Assembly (NCBI RefSeq): GCF_022201045.2
Contig: NC_068558.1
Span: 2,170,001 to 2,234,000, forward strand
Length of the DNA stretch: 64,000 nucleotides
Direction of reading: 5' to 3'
Origin: Citrus sinensis
Taxonomy: Eukaryota > Streptophyta > Magnoliopsida > Sapindales > Rutaceae
Notes under the pieces: model-generated
Database searches by the model: none
Told to the model about the DNA's origin: nothing
Seen by the model: only the letters and a program-made list of their open reading frames with translations
Shown: positions 38,811 to 49,075 of the stretch, piece by piece
How the letters are laid out: every line of letters starts with the position of its first letter
Position numbering within the stretch: position 1 is the stretch's first letter
Position numbers and translations under genes: made by a program

Positions 38811-40590
38811 AGGAATTTGCAGAGAGGATTTCCTCTACTGCTACAACAATTCAATGCATTATTCAAGAAAAACTTTATACTTGCATGGAGACACAAGCGT
38901 GCAGCGTTGACGCAATTTTCTCTTCTTTTTGCTTCATCCTCATCTAGTTTGCAGCGAAAAGGCCACTGACAATTCTGAAAATAATGATGACAAGCGTAAT
39001 AGTAATACGTATACCGATGCCATTACTGATCCAAAAGCAATCATTTCACTACCTATAACACCTTGTGAAGTAAATTCATTCGTTACTAAGAGACCCTGCT
39101 ATGATTTCTTGTGATCCGGGGCCGGGAAGCAAAGATTGTTGGAGGGATTATGGCGAATAATCCTGGCAGAAAGATTCCTTCCCAGAAGCAGTTCTTTTGA
39201 CATGTATGAATGAGTAAATTGTTTTCAAGTTTTGGCATTTCTCACATTTCTACTTCATTTATGTTACATTAGCAAACAATTTGATTAGCTTATTATTGAA
39301 CAGAACTTCTTCTCCAAGCTGCAAAACACAGAAATGGAATTGGTATATGTTAGAAAAAATAGCATAAAATAGATATTTTGAGCATGATGAATATTGAAAA
39401 TAATATACGTACATAGATGAGTCAGAGCCTTCTTTGTGAGCTTTTCACAACTAACCATAGAATGTTCAAATTGATGCTTTGGATGAATGATAAATTGGAT
39501 CTCAAAGAGAACTTGTTGGTTTGTAAAAAATGAAGGGAAAAGTGGCAAATCCCACGTTAAAAAAGTAGTTAAGAATTCAGGCCTTGTGCATAATGGCACA
39601 GGTAATAGATGAGAAGTGTTGTCACGATAAAGGCTCTTTCTACAAGAACTATCTTGGTGCATATTCCAATTTTAATAAATTTGCTTCCAGTTTCATTTGC
39701 AAACACACCAAATCCAACCGATCTTTACAGGCCTCGAGTTTATGTTTTTGTTTTATCTTATTATATACAATTGTACTTTATGTGTTTCAATTTATTATTA
39801 TAAACTTATGATAAGTGTGTAAGAGACTTATTAGTAAATTTAAGTACACCAAAAAACTTTTATTACAAAGACTACATACGTTGCCTAAAGAGTTTGGGTT
39901 TTATGCAAGATCATTTGGAATTCACTTCAGTCTTTCACATGAACCTAAATTAATGCATTTTTACATGCAAAATGGCTATCTCATATCACTTACTAGGAGA
40001 AAGCTACGATCACCGTTGCACCCAGCCGTTGGATCCTACTGGATCCATTCATCCACATGGATCCAACGGCTGGATACAACGGTGATACCGTATCACCGTT
40101 GCACCGTAGACGGACCCCACTTACTAATAGTGATATTTTTTAAAGGATAGCAGATGTTCAACTTAACCTTAAAGCTCTAGAAATAGTTTTTCTTGAACAT
40201 AGCTATGCAAGCAGAAATAAATGATTCGACAGCTGGGGGAAATTTTGTTTCTTTGACAATAAAATCCAGAATCTCGGTTGGGGTAAGTGCAACCTGTTTT
40301 TCTTATAAATATATCTTGATCGCATTGACGATTTTGATCTATTTCATGTTGTCTTTGTAAAATGATAATGCAGATACCCATGGGAGCAAAGTTTATTGCA
40401 ATTCCAGGAACAGAATCCGCCGAAAATCCTAGAGGCTGAAGTGTACTGCGAGGCAGATGAATCTGGTGGACTATGCATTGAGGGGCATTCTTCTGATCAT
40501 GCAATACATTCTAGCGTCGCACAAGTTCAAAGAATTGTAATTGACCCCAGTCGGATCGGCGCCGGCAGTTTTAAGCTCAAGGACAATTAA
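38811..40590 (+). pseudogene. Partial tandem duplicate of ABCA2 with the middle deleted
   Basis: Two blocks match the intact ABCA2 gene just upstream. Block 1 (38811-39195) corresponds to ABCA2 exon 1: GFPLLLQQFNALFKKNF, then WRHKRAALTQF, and later NNPGRKIP. The position of the ABCA2 start codon reads AGG, and stops and frame changes follow, including one after CYDFL. Block 2 corresponds to the last two ABCA2 exons: 40150-40281 (VQLNLKALE, with one extra T shifting frame, donor gtaagt kept) and 40374-40590 (IPMGAKFIAIPGTESAENPR, a frame-breaking small deletion, then VYCEADESGGLCIEGHSSD to the stop). Exons 2-14, including the whole ATP-binding core, are absent. A mini-element is inserted at 39996-40117. 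A functional transporter is impossible. Confidence 0.9.
39987..40126. mobile_element. 122-bp palindromic mini-element with 9-bp target duplication
   Basis: The element spans 39996-40117, between exact 9-base repeats cacttacta (39987-39995 and 40118-40126). A long inverted repeat pairs caccgttgcacccagccgtt and ggatcc on the left with ggatccaacggctggatac and aacggtg on the right. The right arm has its own nested palindrome, caacggtgatac and gtatcaccgttg. The ends read GGAGAAAGCTACG and, reversed, GGGGTCCGTCTACG. It lies inside the ABCA2 pseudogene, so it arrived after or during that gene's decay. There is no coding capacity. Confidence 0.88.
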
Positions 40591-41327
40591 CTTACATTAT
40601 TGTTTTGTTAATTTTAGCATTTTACCCGGTTAATTTCATTTTGATGTTAAGATTGACAGAATTTTTGTTTTTTTTTGTTTTTCCCGAACGCAACACAAAT
40701 AGTTTTACGATTATCACATTAGCGGTTGCGGAGAAGTCTGGTGGTCTCATTTATATGTGTGAATATTAACACTATCCCTTGAGCTAGATCTTGGGATATG
40801 GGTTAATTGAGACCCAAGACACCCAACACCGGCCTTATGCGTGAGAAAGAGCCACAACTACCTAACTTTTCTGGAGTTGAGAGAGGTTCAAGACCACCCA
40901 ACAAATGGAAGTGCTTTAATTTAAAGTCAAGCCGATGAGGCCAAAAAAAATAAAAATGCATGGAGCTATTTTAAGGCACCGCATAAATCACAGACGGAAT
41001 AACAGCGAAACTACAATTATGGGGTAACAAAGAACATCGATGAAATTTAAATTGGGAGTACTTTACAATCAAACTATGAACAACAGATATCAAGTCACCC
41101 AACCAGATGTTAATGTATAGCTGCAGAAGAGCAAAACTTCCGAAACCTATGATGACGATGTACTACATTAAATCAGAAACACCCCCAACACAGAAAATTT
41201 GTAAAGCACACACCTCCAAATCTAGACTTCAGTTTCAGTTGATAAACATTATCTTACACCACAGATACATGACAAAAGACTCCAGATAAATTTAGACATC
41301 CTTGAACCAACTCCCGATTCCACCAAA
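40591..41327. other. Spacer between ABCA2 pseudogene and IQD gene, possible old interspersed repeat
   Basis: It includes the IQD31-like 3' UTR side. The segment at about 40720-40930 (ctatcccttgagctagatct, gggttaattgagacccaaga, gagaggttcaagaccaccc) has the look of a widespread plant retroelement fragment, but no ends or target duplication were found, so this is only a suspicion. No gene is seen. Confidence 0.35.
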
Positions 41328-44300
41328 TCATCTTCTCCACTCTGCTTGGGTTACTTTTGCTGCAAATATCAAACAATTAACACTAACTGAGAAGAAGAAA
41401 AACAGTTTGATGCTTTGATTATACAGTTAATAATTGTTAATTTAAAAAAATAAAAAATAAAAAATGGACAAATGATCTTCACATTTACACTATGGTTATA
41501 TGAATAAGTGCCATACTGCAAGTAAAAGAAGAGATGATTTTAAAGAGAGCCAAGATTTCATACCATTTCCTTCTCTGGATGAGAAATGATTTTTGTCACC
41601 CTTATTTTTGCCACCGGCATGGACAACTCTCTGTGTCCTTGGTGACTGTGAGCTGATTTTACTATTGGTTGAAGATGGCAGTGAATGACGCCGGGTGCCA
41701 CTATTTTTCTCGGCACTATCTTGGCTAGATCTTGGGGAGCCTTGTAGTCTTAGCTTAGCCTTTGCAGATTCAGTTGCAGCCATATAGCTTGGCAGTGACG
41801 GACTGCTCTGCAGCCCATTCTCTGCATGTTCTTGCTTTGTCAGAACAGCAGCTTTCCTGCTAGATTTATTATTCTCATTGTTTGTTGAATCCTCCTTTGG
41901 TTCAAAATTACCATTTGTCATGGGAATAGTCTCGTCTTTACCACCACTCTCCATCCAAGGTTTTGACTCATCTGCGGCTAGATCACCAGGTGGTACATCA
42001 GACATCTCATTCATTTCGACTAGGTCTGGAGTGGTTTCTACATCGGGTAGTTCAGATGGTGTCAAAGTTGTCTCTTTCTTCATCTTCTCACCTGAATTGC
42101 TCAAGCTCCGTTCCAAACCTTCATGACATACAAAGCTTGTTGGCAACTTTTCCAAACTGTGGTTTGGTTTCTCAATTTCAATTTCTGACTGGACAGGTGC
42201 AGAATTTTCTACTAGAGGATTATGAACCTTTCTCAGGCTACGCTTAACCTTTTCAAGTTCACTTTGTGGATTTTCGTGCACTGGATCTGCTGGATGGCTT
42301 GAAACTTTCTTCAGACTACGTTTGGATCTCTCAAATTCAGGGGTTGAGTGCACTGAGATACTGTCTGCATTGGCAGCAGGGTTCCTGCGAACACTTCGTT
42401 TTGGTCGGCCTGTTTCAGCTTCTAGGGTTTGAGCACTAACATGCTTCTTCTGAGATTTTGAGTCTGACACTTTCTTTGGTTGGGGAGCTGGTTTCCAGAT
42501 GTGAAATGCTGACCAGCGTTCTAACCAGTTTGAGACTGAATTTGGTTCCACAGGATCATATTGCAGGTGCAAAGACAACACAGTGGGTGATGAAGCAAGA
42601 AGCTAAAGTAAAAAAACGAAAAGTCACTTACCCCACATACAAAAATAAACCAAGAAGGCTGTAGATCAAAAAGAAAAATTGCAACTACATCCTGCCATAT
42701 TTGCCAGCAGATTATTAGTTAAATTGGAGGCCTCTGGCAAATACAATGGGTGCCATATTCAAATTAGAACTTAATGCTTTTGATACCACAGGCTCTGCCA
42801 TGCACATTCGTTGTAAATAATATGACATATGAACATAAAGCTCAATCCATTAAAGGGAAAAATCATAACCACACAAATGGGCATGATACTGCTGAGAATA
42901 CCTTAGAGATAAAAGCACTTCCTGAGAGCTTCGATATTCGTGTAGACAAATTAAGTTCAATAGGATCCAAAGGCTTCCCCTGCTGAAGGACAGAGCAGTT
43001 AAAAGAAAAATGAAATTAATTAGAAGTGAACCAGGCATGTAGAAATTCAGGCAGTTTAGTAATGTCTGGAATGTATAAATAACCTATCCATATATTTATA
43101 GATGAAGGTTGTCTACATAAAGTGGTGCACGTATCCTAAATGAGTGGAATGGATGAAAAGTAAGAAGGTATATATTGATTTGTACAAGTACATAGTCGCT
43201 GCAAGGACAACCATTCAATGTTTAACCATCAAAAAGGTTCACTCTGACACCAATGCACCCCACCTGAGCTTTAGGTGGAAGTTCGTGACATGCTCTATTC
43301 CGCATTGTTCATGGAATCAAAGCAAGACAAGTAATCAAGCCTCTCCATGCGAGACCTTTACTATTGAACAATAAACGACAGTATTTCCACATTCAACAGT
43401 ATGTATTAACAGTGAGATCAGTGAAATATATTTAAAAGATGAATCTTCATGGAAAGAATCTGTTCTTTAAAATAAATAAATAAAAAGATGAGCAGTTAAA
43501 TCCCTATTAGATGAGCTCTCAAGAAATTACCAAAAGCTTCAATGGAGTGCAAGTTTTCCCCACTTCAAGTCCAATATCAGAATGTCTGACCTTTCTACCG
43601 CGAACAAGTGCCTGTAACTTGACAAGCCCCAGCATAGCGCCTAGGGTAGCAACTGCTTGTCTTCTTACTAAATGTCCACGAATAAGAGCCTGCAACCTTA
43701 TTATGCCTTTAAGGGCCCGAAATGCTCGCCGAGCCTTCACATCAAAAGTTAGTATTAGTGTGAGGTATCAAAAATACAATATAACTATGGAGAAAGAAAC
43801 AATTGCAAAAGGCCTAAAATATATATTTTCAATGGTGTGTTCAGTTGATAAAGACAGAATCGCATGCATCCAGGAATGTGACATGTATCCCAGAAGTTAT
43901 CCACAAAAGAGAAGATTACCAAGTAACCTCTGAAAACAGCCTGAGCTTTCGTTGCTGCTTTCTCTTGCCTAATTTTCTCAGGATCATATGACGCATCTTG
44001 GAGTGTGAGATTCTGAGAATCTGTAACTTGACTACCTTGCAATGATAAGTCAACAGATTCTTTGTCTTCTGTTAACCTTCTTTCATCTCTATGAATGGTA
44101 TTGCGGGTTGGATGTGAATCCGAGGGAGGATCCAGAGCAGCATCAGGTTCCGATGCCTTGACAGCAACTAAAGCCTCCTTTTCATTCGCAACTTTCTGCA
44201 AAAAAATCATATGGTCAAAGTTAAAAGATGATGTGCTGGCAACAAAACAATAATACCGTGACTTATTGATATATATGTGTATATATATAACGTACCTGCA

Positions 44301-44795
44301 AGAAAGCCAATGTCTAATACGATATAATAAATACAATAGTTTTATCAAACCAATAGCTTCAAAGCCAACAAACATATGCAACATTGTACATAAGATAGAG
44401 GTGTGGTCACAAAATCTAGTGGTTATTCTAAAATTCTTAAAATCTATGACTGAAGTTAAAACTTATTGTATCTTAAAAGCATAATACTGCATGTTTGGTT
44501 AAGGTCCCATCAAAATTAGAATGTTCAGAATTCAGGAGGAACACAAACTTCCTGCCATCAAAGTATAGTACTGTGAATCTGTGATGTTGGCACCAAAAAT
44601 TCCATGCCAATAATATGATGATGTGGCGATTTTCAACTGACGTATAGATAATCTAGAACAACATCTGAGAATCTATCAATCTATCAAACATTATTTACAG
44701 CTTAGTATTACCTCCCTCCCTTTGAAAGCATTAGACTTAGATGACTTCTTGCCAAAGAGTACAGTCTTGATCCATTTTGCTGGTGACTTTCCCAT
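41328..44795 (-). CDS. IQD31: IQ67-domain calmodulin-binding protein, IQD31-like
   Basis: Six exons (44795-44712, 44195-43920, 43734-43531, 42979-42902, 42602-41564, 41359-41328) join in frame to give 570 residues. The N-terminus is [20 protein letters not shown]. The IQ67 region (about residues 110-165) spans the exon 2/3 junction in the way typical of the family, with repeated calmodulin-binding motifs ([39 protein letters not shown]). The long Ser/Lys-rich middle has repeats of the type [14 protein letters not shown]4005 block ([20 protein letters not shown]) and the short last exon (KVTQAEWRR) close it. IQD proteins bind calmodulin and microtubules and act as scaffolds in growth and cell-shape control. 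The end and the internal repeats match Arabidopsis IQD31 as remembered. The 5' leader is probably split, with exons near 44828, 45420 and 45602. Confidence 0.93.
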
Positions 44796-46139
44796 TGCCG
44801 GAAAACCAGAGGTTGTAATTGCACAAACCTGAATCCCGGCATTCCATGAGATAGCAGTTTGTATAATATTTATACATCAGGAATAATTGAAAATAAAATA
44901 AAAAATGAAATTGTAAGACCAGAATTATACCAAGCAGTACAGGGAAACAAAATTCGACTTGAGCACCTGGACCATTTACAAGTACAGCATTCTTTACTCT
45001 TTCTAAACTTAAAAGGATGCACTGGAGTCATTTTTGTTCATGTAATATTTCCTAGGCAACGAAAACTATTTTGACGGCTACATAATTACATAATCTGACA
45101 TAAGACCTAGAGTGCATTTATCCTGAATGCTGACTATTTGCGTCAGTGTGGCAACATTACTGGACTTGTTCAAGTCATTTTGCAAAACACAGTGATCTAA
45201 TCGATTCCAGAACAAAATCTTAACGAACAACAAATAAGCAATGGAAGTGAAAAACAATCTCATAATTCCAGCAGTAATTGGACATCTTAGAACGCTAACT
45301 TCGTGATCTGGAACAAACAAGAGAAGCAGCAAATGCTACAGTAGAAACAACAGCAAATAATGAATTAAAGCACAAAATTATCACGTATCGATCGGATTTA
45401 CACTAGATCTGAAATTTACCTGACAAATGTGACTCCTCTAACCTCCAAATCTACCATTCCTGTGCTCAAAAATCAAATTATCAGAAACATGAACAGAAAT
45501 TTCCACAAATACAAATATTGAAAAAAATATACATAAATCGGTTCAAGTTTCAGAAGAAGAGATACAAATGAAGTTTTATAGTGGAAGCAAAGAAAATGTA
45601 CCATGAGTGAGTGCGTGAGCGAGACAGTGAGCTTGCAAATCAAGGAAATGTGAAATAAAGTTTCTTCGATTTTTTCCCTGCTTTGCTTTGCTTGCTATGC
45701 GTACTGTGCACTGGTAGAGCAAAAAATTGCCTGAATTTGAAAATTTTAGAGAAAATATAAAGTTTCGTTCTCCTGTGTGAGGGTTCATGGTCAAAAGATG
45801 CCAGGAATTATTATCTGCCACTACATTGACATACTCTGTTGATATGTTTATTCTTGCGATGACTGATTGGTTAAAAAGAATAATTTTCGTGAGGACGAGT
45901 GCATGGAATAAAAGCTGTTGAGTTAAAGAGGGTGGTGTCAGGTGTCCCATAGGCAGTTACTTCGAGTACAAGTGTCCCGGTTCTTTATTTTAAGCTGACG
46001 CATATGGAACTTACAATTATACCCTCTCACCAGAAATCAAATGGCAGCGTGCGACCGTGGAGCGTGGGGAACTGTGGCCATTGATTTTGGCGGTAATGTC
46101 ACGGACAACGGTTACTTTAGCGCGTGGAACTGGAGGATT
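44796..46139. other. 5' leader and promoter region of the IQD31-like gene
   Basis: Sequence upstream of the minus-strand ATG. Possible leader exon edges are an acceptor next to 44828, a donor next to 45420 (gtcag|gtaaat on the minus strand) and a donor next to 45602 (catg|gtacat). The start of transcription is probably near 45700. The minus-strand ORF at 45576-45950 overlaps this leader and has no recognised domain. Confidence 0.45.
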
Positions 46140-46258
46140 TTATTTGGTAGTGAGCAAGTGATACGCTAGAGCGACTGCTGCTGTCAGACAAAACAAAAGT
46201 AAAAAGACCGCTGTCAAACTTCCCCATGGGTTCGATCGAACCCGGTCATCGTGATCTT

Positions 46259-46418
46259 CGTCGAGGGGGACCTGCCTACGGTACAGATTCTGTACCCAAC
46301 ATCTCCCATCATCCCACCATCCCATTTTCTATTTTTTAATTTTTCACTCCACATCCAACGGCTGATGCTGCAGTCTGTAGCTTACAGATTCTGTAAGCTA
46401 GTCGAGTCCCGTCGAGGG
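46259..46418. mobile_element. 142-bp palindromic mini-element with 9-bp target duplication
   Basis: The element spans 46268-46409, between exact 9-base repeats cgtcgaggg (46259-46267 and 46410-46418). The left end reads GGACCTGCCTACGGTACAGA and the reversed right end reads GGACTCGACTAGCTTACAGA. Each arm holds its own palindrome: ggtacagattctgtacc on the left and gcttacagattctgtaagc on the right. The middle contains ccacatccaacggctg, which resembles the core of the element at 39996-40117. No coding capacity of its own. Confidence 0.87.
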
Positions 46419-48868
46419 TTCATCTGCCTCAGTATCATTATCTCTTTTGAAAATAGCAAAAAAAAATTGGAATAAAGGAATCGATTTGATAATATCATTA
46501 CTAGTTTGAGGCATTGCTATGGTAGTAACTCATTCATGTCAGTTTCTAAACTTCATCTAATGATTTTAAAGCGATATAAATAGATGAAAATGATGTAAAC
46601 CTTTCTGATTAATAATTTTGCTAAACTTCTCTGATTAAACAACTATCCATATCACATGTCATTGATGGATTGAATGTACGAGCAATCAACTAATCAAATT
46701 CTAAGAAGATGGTGGCAAATTAATTATAAGAGCCAATGCTTTTTAAGTTTTATAGAGTGATAGATAAATTTCTCACCTAACCTATAGTTTCTTATTATTA
46801 TTTAATTAGGATATTATTCCCAATAAAACACAGTTAATTTTAAAAAAAAGAATTAATTGTATGTTTACTGCTTGGAATAAAGAGCAAGATTTCACATTGA
46901 TAATGCTTACTTATTAAAAATAAAAAAGAATGAAAATAGATTTTCAATGGGACTCATAAATTTAATAATGATGAATGAGAATCTCATTTACATGAAGAGG
47001 TAAAAATGAGAATGAGGGAATGCGGATGAATTGATATTTTTATTGTTAAAAAAGTTAAAAATTTCTTTTTTACCTCATTTAAATAATAATAATAACAATA
47101 GCAACAACAACTACTAAAATATTATACTACTACTACTACTATAATTATAATCATAGTAATTATTATTATTATAATAGTTAATACTATAATAACAATTGTC
47201 ATTATTTTATTATATTATTATTATTATAATAATAGTTGTAATAATGACAATGGTAATAATATTTATAGTAAAAATATTTACTTTTTATTTCGTAAATGCA
47301 CAAATATAAAATTATAAGTATGAACATTTTAATAACCTGTAACAATCAATTTCAATTACAAAATTAAATAAATATATTAATGGAAATACAATTTATTTCG
47401 ATTTTAATTCATGCAGCTCTTATAAATAATTTATTTTAATTTGCATTACTCATTCTTATTTCAGCCAATATAATTTGAGCCCATTCCAATTTTGGAGAAG
47501 TAAAAGCACCATAATAAATTTTTTTTTTTAAATAACATTGTGGTTTTCATTGCTTCACTCATCATGAAGAGATTGGATGTTCAATACCCTTTTATCACGT
47601 GAGAGCAAGGGTTTGGTTCTTCTTGTGGGACAATGAGTTAGAATTTTTACTAATTGCATTAGCATACATAATCTGTTTGGGATTAGAAATCCATATGGAC
47701 TATAGGACTTTGACGGTTTAACCTAAAAGTTGGTTGGACACCTAATTTGTAAGGTAACATTCGTTTTATTTTTATTTTTTTAAAAAAAAGAAGCTTGTGT
47801 CATAATTCAATCATTTGAGTGATTAGATTTGTTGCTCAATGGTACTCATCCCCTGCACATAATCAGCGCTTTACTTTGTGTCTCACGGGGCTCATTCCTT
47901 GAAAGAAGAATATATTTATCTGATTCCCAACTTAATGCTTAGTAGAGATATAAACTTAATACTAAAGTATTTATATTGAGGCCACTCGACCTTTGGCAAA
48001 TTGTGAGAGCAGCGGCTCAAATCCTCATGAATTCAATTTTCCCTCAATTAAATATGATTAAGTGGAGTCAATTTGTAGTATTTCTCCCTTGCGAAATGCG
48101 AGTGGAGATATATATCTCTCGAATATTTATGAGGATTATTTGTCTGGGCAAATTCTTCATATAATTTAATATAAATTTGTAATCTCAATTATTTATCTGA
48201 TTGTAAATATCAATAATTGTTATCATGATGTAAATATCTGATAAAATATCAATTCAAAAAAAAAATATCTATAGCGAGAGTCCTAATAGATTTTAGAATA
48301 TACATACCTATAGATTGTATCATTGTAACAAATTAAAAACAAAAATTCAACCGTTCCAAGGATTGAGCCCAAATATCTAATCTCATTCGGGCCAATTCTA
48401 GCTTTATACTCAGTGGCCCATGTGCTAGTTGCAACCGGATGCGTGATTGTGCTCACCCAAGGGCCCAAGCAACGACTAAAAGAGAAACTGATTCCATCAT
48501 TCCAGCCCCATCTTAACCGTAAAGCAGTTTCAACAGCTTGGGATTTGAAATTCGAAATTCAAATAAACGAGCGTTTTAAAGGTCATAAGTAGGCCCCATG
48601 AAGCGCCTATTCGTTCAAAGATCCATTCAATTATGGACACTGGCCGTTCTCCATCTCACTAACTGGAAAAACTAATCCCACCGTCCAAAACCGCGTTTAA
48701 AACTGGAAAATAAGATAATAACCGGTACATTCATCACACGTCAGCGATCTGGTGACGTGTCATCATAGATGAGAGAGTACACGATTTGATAGCGCGGAGG
48801 GAAAGTAGGTTGAATTTTGTGAAATAAAGAATATTTGAGTTTGGCCGAGGATGAGACGGTTCCTAAAG

Positions 48869-48876
48869 TTTCCCGC
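48869..48876 (+). promoter_or_regulatory. E2F-type site (TTTCCCGC)
   Basis: A perfect match to the plant E2F consensus TTTCCCGC, about 207 bases upstream of the ATG at 49076 and about 100 bases upstream of the TATA box. An AACGG core, the kernel of the mitosis-specific MSA element, lies nearby at about 48886-48890. E2F sites are typical of S-phase genes. Function here is inferred from position and sequence only. Confidence 0.5.
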
Positions 48877-48975
48877 TCGGATGACAAACGGCAAAAGAAC
48901 AGCAGTAACAGTAACATTGCATTTTTCATTTCTAGATTTTAATAATAAAAAGGGTGAATAGCAGGCCTCTCTCCT

Positions 48976-48982
48976 TATAAAT
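48976..48982 (+). promoter_or_regulatory. TATA box of the KEN-box gene
   Basis: TATAAAT lies 94 bases upstream of the start codon at 49076, which predicts transcription from about 49008 and a leader of about 70 bases. Confidence 0.6.
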
Positions 48983-49075
48983 CCTCTCTGTCGCCTGTTC
49001 TCTATTTGTCTTCAAAACGATCACAGTCTTTAAGAGAAAGCTAAAAACAAGCTATTATTAAAGTAGAGTAAATCC

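Larger units (their letters stand above)
46140..49075. other. AT-rich intergenic region between IQD31-like and KEN-box genes
   Basis: It starts with a GC-richer part (46000-46430) that contains the mini-element at 46268-46409. From 46500 to 48250 it is strongly AT-rich with ATT/ATA trinucleotide runs (about 47085-47240) and no gene. From 48560 to 49075 lies the promoter of the next gene, with an E2F-type site (48869-48876) and a TATA box (48976-48982). Confidence 0.55.

Noticed and set aside
45576-45950. 124-residue minus-strand ORF upstream of the IQD gene
   Set aside because: It overlaps the inferred split leader of the IQD31-like gene and has no domain.
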